Assembly: GCF_002013915.1 (NCBI RefSeq)
Contig: NZ_MBTF01000035.1
Location: 248,001 to 312,000 of the forward strand
Direction: 5' to 3'
DNA from: Mucilaginibacter pedocola
GTDB lineage: Bacteria > Bacteroidota > Bacteroidia > Sphingobacteriales > Sphingobacteriaceae
Length of the DNA: 64,000 nucleotides
Within the stretch, counting starts at the first letter, position 1; each line of letters starts with the position of its first letter. Below are positions 42,612-51,380 of the stretch, piece by piece. The notes beneath the pieces are model-generated. The model saw only the letters and a program-made list of their open reading frames with translations, made no database searches and was not told where the DNA came from. The position numbers and the translations under genes were made by a program.

Positions 42612-44044
42612 TGGAAACTACAACAACAATAGCATCACATACTGCTGCTAAAAAAAGCAGTACCTACCTCTACCTGGTGTGCCTGGTAGCTGCGCTGGGC
42701 GGGTTTTTGTTCGGGTTTGATACGGCCGTTATTTCGGGCACGGTTGGCCTGGTGAAAAGCGATTTTGCCTTAAACGCCGTTAGCGAAGGCTGGTTTGTTA
42801 GCTGCGCATTGCTGGGCTGCATTATAGGGGTAAGTTTTTCGGGCAAGTTAAGCGATATGTATGGGCGTAAAATAGTGCTCATCCTTTCGGCTGTATTGTT
42901 CCTGGCATCTGCCATTGGCTGCATGTTCTCCGGCTCATTCACCATACTTATCATCTTTAGGTTGATAGGAGGATTAGGCATCGGCGTGGCTTCTATGGTA
43001 TCGCCGCTGTACATCTCCGAGTTTTCGCCATCACGCTACCGGGGGATGATGGTATCATTATACCAGCTCGCTTTAACGGTGGGCATAGTACTGGCCTATT
43101 TCTCTAATGCATATTTAGCCAACCATGTTACCGATAGTTATGCCAGCGAAGGCATGCACACTATTTTTTCTGCCGAGGTATGGCGTGCTATGCTTGGCCT
43201 GGGTGCATTGCCGGCCGCTATATTTTTAGTGAGCCTGTTTATGGTGCCCGAATCGCCACGCTGGTTGTTGCTGAAGGGCGAAGAAGCCAAGGCGCGTGAA
43301 ATACTTGTTAAGATAGACGGGCCTGCCGCAGCAATTAACGAAATAAAAGCCTTTAAAGAGCAGGACGATAGCGAGAGCACATCCATAAAAGAATTGTTTA
43401 AACCCGTTTACCGCACCGCTTTGTGGATAGGTTTGTTGCTGCCTTTCCTGTCGCAGGTCTGCGGAATTAACGCCGTGATTTATTATGGGCCAAGGATTTT
43501 GGAACAAGCCGGTTTCACGCTGAATAACGCTCTGGGCGGGCAGGTTACTATCGGCCTTGTAAATGTGGTGTTCACCTTTGTTGCCATTTTCACTGTTGAT
43601 AAATGGGGCCGTAAACCACTGCTTTATGTGGGCGTTGGCGGTGCGGTTTTGTCGCTCATTATCATCGGTGCCCTGTTTTCGCTGGGTGTTACTTCCGGTC
43701 CATGGATACTCATTTTTATACTCGCTTTCATATCCTGTTTCGCTTTCTCGTTCGGCCCGGTTTGCTGGGTGGTGGTGGGCGAAATATTCCCTAACGCCGT
43801 TCGTGGCAAAGCCATGGCGCTGGCAACACTTTCCTTATGGATAGGAAACTTTTTAGTAGGGCAGTTAACGCCACTGATGCTGGAAGGACTGGGCTCGGCC
43901 TGGACGTTCTGGCTGTTTGCCCTGTGCTGCTCGCCTGCCTTGTGGTTAACCTACAAGCTAATACCCGAAACTAAAGGCCACTCGCTGGAAGATATAGAAA
44001 ACTACTGGAAGGAAAGTTATAAGCGATCATCTACCCATAAATAA
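42611..44044 (+). CDS. MFS sugar porter (XylE/GLUT type)
   Basis: A 477-residue inner-membrane symporter with 12 predicted helices. Sugar-porter signatures: GFDTAVISGT in helix 1, GRKIVLILSA after helix 2, PESPRWLLLKG after helix 6, QVCGINAVIYYGPRI in helix 7, DKWGRKPLL, and PETKGHSLEDIE at the end. It probably takes up mannose released in the periplasm, delivering it for phosphorylation and the isomerase. No sugar kinase gene lies beside it in the window. Overlaps the isomerase stop by one base and is 50 bp before SusC, so all are likely one transcript. Confidence 0.94.
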   Translation: METTTTIASHTAAKKSSTYLYLVCLVAALGGFLFGFDTAVISGTVGLVKSDFALNAVSEGWFVSCALLGCIIGVSFSGKLSDMYGRKIVLILSAVLFLASAIGCMFSGSFTILIIFRLIGGLGIGVASMVSPLYISEFSPSRYRGMMVSLYQLALTVGIVLAYFSNAYLANHVTDSYASEGMHTIFSAEVWRAMLGLGALPAAIFLVSLFMVPESPRWLLLKGEEAKAREILVKIDGPAAAINEIKAFKEQDDSESTSIKELFKPVYRTALWIGLLLPFLSQVCGINAVIYYGPRILEQAGFTLNNALGGQVTIGLVNVVFTFVAIFTVDKWGRKPLLYVGVGGAVLSLIIIGALFSLGVTSGPWILIFILAFISCFAFSFGPVCWVVVGEIFPNAVRGKAMALATLSLWIGNFLVGQLTPLMLEGLGSAWTFWLFALCCSPALWLTYKLIPETKGHSLEDIENYWKESYKRSSTHK

Positions 44045-44094
44045 CCCGAATAAACCAAATACAATGCAATATAAACCAACTAAAACCCCATACT

Positions 44095-47000
44095 ATGAGA
44101 TTTAAATTATTACCCAAATTAAAAAAACCATGGCGGCTGTGCAGTGGCCCGCTTGCGGCCAGCCTGCTTTGCGTTGCTGCATTTACCGGTAGTGCCAATG
44201 CTGCTATAAAGCCAACCGGGTATTTTACCAAAAACATTTTTGATGCAACGGTTACCGGTAGGGTGCTCGACGATAAGAACCAGCCCCTGCCGGGTGTTAA
44301 CGTAAGCATTGTGGGCACCACTGTAGGTACCGTTACCGATGCCAACGGCCGTTATAAATTAACTATACCCGATGCTTATGCTAACCGCAGCTTAAGCTTC
44401 TCGTTCATTGGTTTTGTGAGCCAGAGTGTTGCTATTGCGGGCCAAACCGAAATTAACATTAGCCTGAAAGCCACCAACACCAGTTTAGATGAGGTGGTAG
44501 TGGTAGGTTACGGCACCCAAAAAAGGATAAACGTTACTGGTGCTGTAGGTACCATCAGTTCAAAAAACATTGAGAGCAAGCCGGTGCTGAACACCTACCA
44601 GGCGCTGCAGGGCGAATCGCCAAACTTAATTATCCAGCAAACTAACTTAAACCCGGGCAGCAACGTTACCGTGAACATTCGCGGTGTAGGTACGCTGGGT
44701 GATAATACGCCACTCGTAGTTATTGATGGTATAGTAGGTGGTAACCTGAATACGATCAATCCTAATGATATTGCCAGTGTATCGGTACTGAAAGATGCGG
44801 GTTCGGCGGCCATTTATGGTTCGCGTGCAGCTAACGGCGTTATTTTGGTGACTACCAAAGGTGGTAAATTCAATTCGAAACCAACGGTAAGCTATAACGG
44901 CAGCTACGGTTTGCAGGATGCTAAGGTGTTGGTGCATAAAGTTGATGCCTGGGATAATGCTTACTACAAAAACCAGTCGCTCATTAATTCGGGCTTGCCA
45001 CCGGCCTACACCCCCGACCAGATACAGGCTTTAAAAGATGCCGGTAATGGTAACTGGGATGTGGAGCATTTGTTGAAAAAAGCACCGCAACAATCGCATA
45101 ACGTAAGCATCAGCGGTGGTGGCGAAACCAACTCGTACTACATATCTGCCGGGTACCAGGATCAAGGCAGTAACCTGATAGGTAACGGTGGTTCGGGTGC
45201 CGATTTTGGTTACCAAAAATATAACCTGAGGCTAAACCAAACTTCGGTGATAGGCCGCTTCAGAACTAATATTATTCTGAACTATACCAAAACCCGCAAT
45301 AAAACCAACAGCGTAGGCGACAATAACATTTTTGCCGATGCTAACCGCGTACCGCACAATTACAACTGGACGGACGCTGACGGTAACTACCTCACCAACC
45401 CGGTTGCATCACAATACAACGAGTATGGTGTATTAGAAAAAGGCGGTTTTAACCAGGCGGATAACGATGAGATATTCGGCGCCTTTAACGGCCAATTAAG
45501 CATCACCAAAGATTTGAAACTAACCGGCGAATTTGGCGGTACCATTCAAAATAATGGCAATTTTTTCAGACGCACACAAGTGAACTACCTGCCTGCGGGT
45601 GTTTATGGTAACGACCTTACCGTGTTCGATAATAACGCAAAATCGTTGCTGACCAATACCAAGGTTTACGCCGAATACGGTAAAACCATCAGCCAGCACA
45701 ACTTTAAAGTGCAGCTGGGTGTATCAAGCGAAACTTATAGCCAAAATGGTTTCCAGTTACAAAAAACATTAACCGACCCGCTTTTGGGTACCCCAACAAC
45801 AGGTACCATTGTTGATACGCAAAACTCATTCAATAGTATAGCGGTAAACGCTTATAGTTTACTATCTGCATTTGGCCGTTTAAATTATTCGTATGCTGAT
45901 AAGTACCTGTTCGAGGCCTTGTTCCGCCAGGATGCATCTTCAAAATTTGCAGCAGGTAACAGGTCGAGCTTCTTCCCATCGGTAAGTGCCGGCTGGATAG
46001 TAACCCGCGAATCGTTCATGGAATCGGTTAAAAACACCCTGAGCACTTTCAAACTAAGGGCATCATATGGTACGGTGGGTAACCAAAATGTGGGTAACTA
46101 CCAGTATCAAACCACTTACTTTAACTACCCTAACGCTTATGGCTTCGGTAACAATATTGTAGGCGGTGCAGGTACCAACATTGCTAACCGCGATATTACC
46201 TGGGAGAAAGCCACCAAACTGAACGTTGGTTTTGATGCCGGTTTCTTTGATGATAAACTTACCGCCAGTTTCGATTACTTCCGCGAGACGAGGAGCAACA
46301 TTCTTGCGCCGCGTGCCGATGTGCCGCTGATATTCGGTGCAGGCTCGCCTGACTATAACGTAGCCAAAGTACGCAACAAAGGCTGGGAAGCATCGGTAAC
46401 CTATAACCTTCGCGGTAAAGACCTTACCCAAAGCTTCAGCATTAACGTGGCCGATAACAAAAACACCCTGCTGAAATTAACAGGTTCCGCTACCGAAACG
46501 ATTATCAACCAGGATGTTTTCCAACTGATCAGGCGAGTTGGCCAGCCTATTACGCAATATTACGGTTACGAAACCGATGGCTTTTTCCAAAATCAGCAGG
46601 ATATTACAAACTCGCCCAAAATTGCAGGCAACAGCGTACAACCCGGCGACCTGAAATTTAAAGACCGCAACGGCGATGGCATTATAGATGAAAAGGATAA
46701 AACTGTTTTAGGTAACCCCTTCCCGCGCTACACATTCGGTTTCACCTATCGTGTTGCTTACAAAGGCTTCGATATGTCGTTCTTTATACAAGGCGTAGGC
46801 AAACGCGATCAGTTCCTGCGTGGCGAGTTGGTTGAACCATTCCACTACGGCTATGGCGCTACGGTTTATGAGCACCAAACAGATATTTGGTCGCCAACAA
46901 ACCCCAATGCACGTTACCCCATATTGGCCAACATAGGTTCGCCATCAAACACCAACAACTGGCGCACCGGGTCTGACTTGTACAAGTACAATGCAGCATA

Positions 47001-47244
47001 TGCAAGGTTGAAGAACGTGAACATCGGCTATAGCTTCGGTAAAGCCGTTACGCAGAAACTGGGCGTACAGCGCTTGAGGGTATCACTCATCGGCCAAAAC
47101 CTGGCAACGCTTACCAAACTGAAATTCATCGACCCTGAAACCTCTGAATTTGGCAATAACCTTGGCCTGGGTTCAGCTTCGAACAGTGCAAGGCAATACC
47201 CGCTGCCTGTTTTCTACGGTGCCGGGCTTGATGTAACATTCTAA
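44095..47244 (+). CDS. SusC-family TonB-dependent transporter of the alpha-mannan locus
   Basis: A 1049-residue outer-membrane transporter. Order: signal sequence (~15-40), CarboxypepD_reg-like domain (~55-125, LPGVNVSIVGTTVGTVTDANGRY), TonB box region LDEVVVVGYGTQKR, plug (~140-255; GVGTLGDNTPLVVIDGIVGG, SVLKDAGSAAIYGSRAANGVI) and a long beta-barrel ending LPVFYGAGLDVTF. SusD follows after 30 bp. Given the GH76/GH92 genes downstream it should import alpha-mannooligosaccharides. The substrate is inferred from context. Confidence 0.94.
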   Translation: MRFKLLPKLKKPWRLCSGPLAASLLCVAAFTGSANAAIKPTGYFTKNIFDATVTGRVLDDKNQPLPGVNVSIVGTTVGTVTDANGRYKLTIPDAYANRSLSFSFIGFVSQSVAIAGQTEINISLKATNTSLDEVVVVGYGTQKRINVTGAVGTISSKNIESKPVLNTYQALQGESPNLIIQQTNLNPGSNVTVNIRGVGTLGDNTPLVVIDGIVGGNLNTINPNDIASVSVLKDAGSAAIYGSRAANGVILVTTKGGKFNSKPTVSYNGSYGLQDAKVLVHKVDAWDNAYYKNQSLINSGLPPAYTPDQIQALKDAGNGNWDVEHLLKKAPQQSHNVSISGGGETNSYYISAGYQDQGSNLIGNGGSGADFGYQKYNLRLNQTSVIGRFRTNIILNYTKTRNKTNSVGDNNIFADANRVPHNYNWTDADGNYLTNPVASQYNEYGVLEKGGFNQADNDEIFGAFNGQLSITKDLKLTGEFGGTIQNNGNFFRRTQVNYLPAGVYGNDLTVFDNNAKSLLTNTKVYAEYGKTISQHNFKVQLGVSSETYSQNGFQLQKTLTDPLLGTPTTGTIVDTQNSFNSIAVNAYSLLSAFGRLNYSYADKYLFEALFRQDASSKFAAGNRSSFFPSVSAGWIVTRESFMESVKNTLSTFKLRASYGTVGNQNVGNYQYQTTYFNYPNAYGFGNNIVGGAGTNIANRDITWEKATKLNVGFDAGFFDDKLTASFDYFRETRSNILAPRADVPLIFGAGSPDYNVAKVRNKGWEASVTYNLRGKDLTQSFSINVADNKNTLLKLTGSATETIINQDVFQLIRRVGQPITQYYGYETDGFFQNQQDITNSPKIAGNSVQPGDLKFKDRNGDGIIDEKDKTVLGNPFPRYTFGFTYRVAYKGFDMSFFIQGVGKRDQFLRGELVEPFHYGYGATVYEHQTDIWSPTNPNARYPILANIGSPSNTNNWRTGSDLYKYNAAYARLKNVNIGYSFGKAVTQKLGVQRLRVSLIGQNLATLTKLKFIDPETSEFGNNLGLGSASNSARQYPLPVFYGAGLDVTF

Positions 47245-47274
47245 AGAAACAGATAATATTTAAAACATAAAGAA

Positions 47275-48906
47275 ATGAGATCTTTTAAAAAGCTTTTGAT
47301 CGTATCTGTTGCGATGATGGCAGCATTCGGGTGCAAAAAACTCGATATCGCACCAACAGACCGGTTTTCCGACCTTACCTTTTGGCAGGTTGATGCGAAC
47401 GTATATAACGCCCTTTACAATAACTATAGCCTGATATACAGCAGCGGCCTATATTTTGATGCCGAGGCGCTTTCAGACAACGCCTACTCACCATCGGGCG
47501 ACCTGAACCTGATAGCCAGCGGTAATGCTACTGCCCAAACCGCCAAGTTCGCCGGTGATTGGAGCAGGTACTATTCGGCCATCAAATCATGCAATATTTT
47601 CCTGGCCAATATTGATAAGAATACCACCTTATCTGCCGCTGCCAAAGCCCGTTTGGTTGCCGAAACCCGCTTTATCCGTGCCTTCGAGCATTTCAATTTG
47701 GCTAAATGGTATGGCGATGTGCCTTTGGTAGATAAAGATATTACACCCGAGGAGGCGCAAACCATATCGCGCACGCCGAAGGCCGATGTTATAAAATTTG
47801 TGGTAGCCGAATTGGAGGCCGCCGCTGCTGCCTTGCCATCTAAGGATGCCATCCCCGCATCAGAGAATGGCCGCATTACCAAAGGTGCTGCATTGGCTTT
47901 AGAAGCACGCGTGCTATTATACCAGGGCGACCGCATGGCCGATGTGGTTAGCATTTGCGAGAAACTGATGAACGACCAGGGTACCAACGGCGCCTACGCA
48001 TTAGCCACCAGCTATAGTGCTTTGTTTAGCGATCCCAACGTTAACAAAACCAGTAATGAAAGCATTCTGGCCATACAATATGTACCCACTACCCGTACCT
48101 GGCAAAACCTTTGGGACTTTGTACCCCGTACCGTGGGCGGGCGCGTGAGCAGCATGGCCCCAACGCAGGAACTGGTTGACGATTATATTATGCTGAACGG
48201 TAAAGGCATTAAAGAAGCTGGTTCGGGCTATGTAGAAACCAACCCTTACGTAAACCGCGACCCGCGCCTTACTGCAACCATCGTTTACGACCGCTACGTA
48301 TGGGTAAACGCTAACAATAGCACCAAAACTATTTACATAAAACCGGGCACCGACCCTGTTCAGCCGGGTTTAGACGAGTACAATGCAGGCTCGCAGGCAG
48401 CATCGGCAACGGCATATTACTGGCGTAAATATTACGACCCAAGCGCGCTTGCTAATTTTGTATCGGGCAATAACCTGCACCTCATCAGGTATGCCGAGAT
48501 ATTGCTGGATTACGCTGAAGCCAAACAAAGCCTTGGTCAAATGGACGCTACCGTATGGGCAAAAACCATTGGTGCATTACGTGCAAGGGCCGGCTTTACC
48601 GATCCCGGCGCATTAAACTACCCGGGCAGTGCCGATATGACCAACATCATCCGCCGCGAAAGAAGGGTAGAGCTGGCCATGGAAGGTACCCGTGCAGATG
48701 ACATCCGCAGGTGGAAAACAGCCGAAGTAGTAATGAACGGTTACATACACGGTGCCAAATTTTCATCGGATCAAAGTACCGATAACGGTTACATCCGCAC
48801 ACAGCTGCGCAAGTTTAATGCGAGCAGAGATTACCTATTGGCCATCCCCGCAAATGACTTGGGCTTAAATACCAATTTGTCGCAAAACCCGGGCTATACC
48901 AAGTAA
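47275..48906 (+). CDS. SusD/RagB-family lipoprotein of the alpha-mannan locus
   Basis: A 543-residue surface lipoprotein with lipobox AAFGC (Cys20). Family features: APTDRFSDLTFWQVDANVYNAL near the N-terminus, RLVAETRFIRAFEHFNLAKWYGDVPLV, LIRYAEILLDYAEAKQSLGQ, MTNIIRRERRVELAMEGTRADDIRRW and the closing LLAIPANDLGLNTNLSQNPGY. It pairs with the SusC 30 bp upstream to bind mannan fragments. The SusE-like gene follows 24 bp later. Confidence 0.94.
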   Translation: MRSFKKLLIVSVAMMAAFGCKKLDIAPTDRFSDLTFWQVDANVYNALYNNYSLIYSSGLYFDAEALSDNAYSPSGDLNLIASGNATAQTAKFAGDWSRYYSAIKSCNIFLANIDKNTTLSAAAKARLVAETRFIRAFEHFNLAKWYGDVPLVDKDITPEEAQTISRTPKADVIKFVVAELEAAAAALPSKDAIPASENGRITKGAALALEARVLLYQGDRMADVVSICEKLMNDQGTNGAYALATSYSALFSDPNVNKTSNESILAIQYVPTTRTWQNLWDFVPRTVGGRVSSMAPTQELVDDYIMLNGKGIKEAGSGYVETNPYVNRDPRLTATIVYDRYVWVNANNSTKTIYIKPGTDPVQPGLDEYNAGSQAASATAYYWRKYYDPSALANFVSGNNLHLIRYAEILLDYAEAKQSLGQMDATVWAKTIGALRARAGFTDPGALNYPGSADMTNIIRRERRVELAMEGTRADDIRRWKTAEVVMNGYIHGAKFSSDQSTDNGYIRTQLRKFNASRDYLLAIPANDLGLNTNLSQNPGYTK

Positions 48907-48930
48907 ACCAATAAAAAAATTATAGAAGAC

Positions 48931-50049
48931 ATGAAGAAGATAATGAAGCTGGCAAGTGTGGTGCTGCTGGCTGTAATTGCAGCAAGTTCCTGCAAAAAAG
49001 AGAACCACCCGCTCGACCTGAACTTTACCCCGGTGGGCACTTTGGCCACGCCTAATGATAATGCCGATGTAAAACTCGACCCAACCAGCGCGGCAACCGT
49101 GCTGTTCAAATGGGATGCTGCGGCAGATGCCGATGGCGGGCTGATATTGTATGAAGTTGCCTTTGATAAAGATGGCGGCGACTTTAGCAAACCTGCCTTT
49201 AAAGTAATGAGCGATGGCGGCGGTGTGAAACCACAGGTAACCATCACCCATAAAGACCTGAATAAAATAGCCGCCGCGGCGGGCATTGCCTCATCAACCG
49301 TAGGCAAATTGAAGTGGACGGTTATCGCATCAAAAGGCACTAATAAAAAGCCTGCATCGGTAGCGCGTACCCTGCAAATGGAAAGGCCGGCCGGTTTTGC
49401 TGAGAACCCCGTTGACCTGTACATAACCGGCTCGGCTACCGAAGGTGGTACCGATCTGAGCAAAGCGGTGAAACTCAAAAAAACCGAAGACGGCGTATTT
49501 GAAATTTATACCTCGCTTAAGGCAGGCGATTACATCCTGACCGATAAAAACAGCGATGGCGGTAAAAAATACTATGTAGATAATGGCATCATTAAAGAGG
49601 GCAATACCCCGGTTACGGTTAGCGGTGCCGAGAAGGTGTACCGTTTGAATTTTGATTTCACATCGGCCACCACCAAATCTATGCAGATCAACAACATCGG
49701 TTTGTATATGTCGGCCTACAATACCGAGATAGGTACGCTTAACTACATTGGCAATGGCGTGTTCGAAGCACCTAACGTGGCGGTAGAGTTCTACCAGTTC
49801 TCGTGGGGGCGCGATGAGCGTTACAAATTTGTGATGCACACCGCCGCCGGGAACGAATACGTGGGCAGCACCAACGCCAATAACGTAGCCCCGGCAGGCC
49901 AACCGGCATCATACTTTTACCTGGTGCCGGTAACTGGTTCGCAGTGGGATAATACCTACAAGTTCGACCCTTCGGCCGATAAAAAGAATGTTAAGGTTGA
50001 TGTGATGTTTCAGCCCGCAGCTTATACACATAAAGTAACCGTTCTATAA
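48931..50049 (+). CDS. SusE/SusF-like surface glycan-binding lipoprotein
   Basis: A 372-residue lipoprotein with lipobox AASSC (Cys21) then Lys-Lys-Glu. Residues ~35-130 form a SusE N-terminal-type Ig domain (VLFKWDAAADADGGLILYEVAFDKDGGDFSKP, ITHKDLNKIAAAAGI), followed by two beta-rich binding modules (~140-250 and ~255-372: VDLYITGSATEGGTDLSKAV; IGTLNYIGNGVFEAPNVAVEFYQFSWGRDERYKF). SusE/F proteins bind glycan at the cell surface without cutting it. It follows SusD by 24 bp and is followed by a hairpin before the GH76 gene. Confidence 0.85.
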   Translation: MKKIMKLASVVLLAVIAASSCKKENHPLDLNFTPVGTLATPNDNADVKLDPTSAATVLFKWDAAADADGGLILYEVAFDKDGGDFSKPAFKVMSDGGGVKPQVTITHKDLNKIAAAAGIASSTVGKLKWTVIASKGTNKKPASVARTLQMERPAGFAENPVDLYITGSATEGGTDLSKAVKLKKTEDGVFEIYTSLKAGDYILTDKNSDGGKKYYVDNGIIKEGNTPVTVSGAEKVYRLNFDFTSATTKSMQINNIGLYMSAYNTEIGTLNYIGNGVFEAPNVAVEFYQFSWGRDERYKFVMHTAAGNEYVGSTNANNVAPAGQPASYFYLVPVTGSQWDNTYKFDPSADKKNVKVDVMFQPAAYTHKVTVL

Positions 50050-50060
50050 TTCCCCTGCTG

Positions 50061-50091
50061 CAGCACCCCGCCGCCCATGCGGCGGGTGCTG
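50061..50091 (+). terminator. Hairpin between SusE-like and first GH76 genes
   Basis: CAGCACC-CCGCCGC pairs with GCGGCGGGTGCTG (one extra C) around a CCAT loop. It lies 11 bp after the SusE-like stop. No strong T run follows, so it may only attenuate transcription or stabilise the susCDE message, giving higher binding-protein than enzyme levels. Confidence 0.5.
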
Positions 50092-50113
50092 TATTTAGGC
50101 TTATCAGTACCTC

Positions 50114-51343
50114 ATGAAAAAAATAATATTCGGGTTAATGGCTGTTGCAACTGTGTTGGCAGCATCGTGCGGAAAGGAAAAAACAGTAACGCCGGGTGAC
50201 GGTGGGGGCGGCGGTACCACAAACCCGCCGGTAGATCCGCCCGTTACTACGGTTAATTATCTGAATCTTGCTAAAGAGACACGCAGTTTTATCAGCAGCA
50301 ACCTGCTTACATCAAATTTTAGTTACCGGGCAAACACTACCTCGCAGTCCAATTCCTGTTTCGAGTGGTATAACGTGAGCCAGATATATGCCGACGCTGC
50401 TTTGGTGGCCGCCGGCGACGCCTCAGCACTGCCTTATATGAACAACACTTTTAAGTTTATGGAAGGCTTTTGGGATAAGTCCGACTTGCGCGGAGGGTAT
50501 TTTGCCTCGGTAAGGCTTGATGGTACCGGCGCAGGCGGCGATAAATATGTGGACGATAACGGCTTAACGGGTATGGTTTACCTCGAAGCCTATGAAATTA
50601 CTACAGGGGCTGACAAAGCCGCCTACCTGGCCAAAGCAAAGGCCTGTGCCGACTGGCTCATTAACAGCGGGCTGTGGGATGGTACCTACGGCGGCGGCTT
50701 TTGGTGGAGTACTGCCAAGCCCGATAAACCAACACAATCTAACGGTGTGGCCATGCAACTATTCGCCAAACTCTACACCATTACCGGCGAAACCGTTTAT
50801 TTAGATTGGGCAACCAAAACCAATAACTGGCTACGCAACACCATGTACGATTCTGCAAGCGGCCTCTACATCTGGAAGATAGATGGCGGCGGCGCGGGCA
50901 CAAAACATTTCGAAAAATTCACCTACGATAATGCGGTGATGTTAGAAGCCTACCTGCTGTATGGTAAGGCTGTTAACGATGCCGCAGGCTATTTGGCCAA
51001 AGCACAGGATATTGGCAACGCCATGAATACGGTGCTATGGAACGCCCAATACAAAGGCTACATTTTTAACACCGACCCAACCCAAACGCGCGTTAACCCC
51101 GCCTGGTGCGGCTGGGGTACGCAGGGCATGATAAGGTTGTATGAGCAGGATAAAGACGAAAAGTGGCTTACCTTCGCACGGAACAATATTAACGCCCTGA
51201 ATACCGCAACGCGGAATGCCGATTCGCACGCTTACTACTTTTTTGCAGCTTTTAACGGCAGCAACCGCTCGCCCGAGATTGAGGGTGTAGACCAGGCATG
51301 GATGCAAAGGGTACAGGCTATGATGGCCAAATACGATAAGTAA
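50114..51343 (+). CDS. GH76 endo-alpha-1,6-mannanase lipoprotein (first)
   Basis: A 409-residue lipoprotein (lipobox LAASC, Cys19) with a Gly/Pro-rich linker (~28-46) that could hold the enzyme off the membrane. The (alpha/alpha)6 domain carries the GH76 catalytic Asp pair, Asp147-Asp148, in GGDKYVDDNGLTG. Other family marks are ADWLINSGLWDGTYGGGFWW, KHFEKFTYDNAVMLEAYLLYG and GVDQAWMQRVQAMMAKY. GH76 enzymes cut alpha-1,6-mannan backbones such as yeast cell-wall mannan. Its tethered form suggests a surface or periplasmic endo-enzyme. Closest in the window to the GH76 at 53827. Confidence 0.9.
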   Translation: MKKIIFGLMAVATVLAASCGKEKTVTPGDGGGGGTTNPPVDPPVTTVNYLNLAKETRSFISSNLLTSNFSYRANTTSQSNSCFEWYNVSQIYADAALVAAGDASALPYMNNTFKFMEGFWDKSDLRGGYFASVRLDGTGAGGDKYVDDNGLTGMVYLEAYEITTGADKAAYLAKAKACADWLINSGLWDGTYGGGFWWSTAKPDKPTQSNGVAMQLFAKLYTITGETVYLDWATKTNNWLRNTMYDSASGLYIWKIDGGGAGTKHFEKFTYDNAVMLEAYLLYGKAVNDAAGYLAKAQDIGNAMNTVLWNAQYKGYIFNTDPTQTRVNPAWCGWGTQGMIRLYEQDKDEKWLTFARNNINALNTATRNADSHAYYFFAAFNGSNRSPEIEGVDQAWMQRVQAMMAKYDK

Positions 51344-51380
51344 AATACGGGGCGGATGCTCCTTAAAAAGATACAGATAC

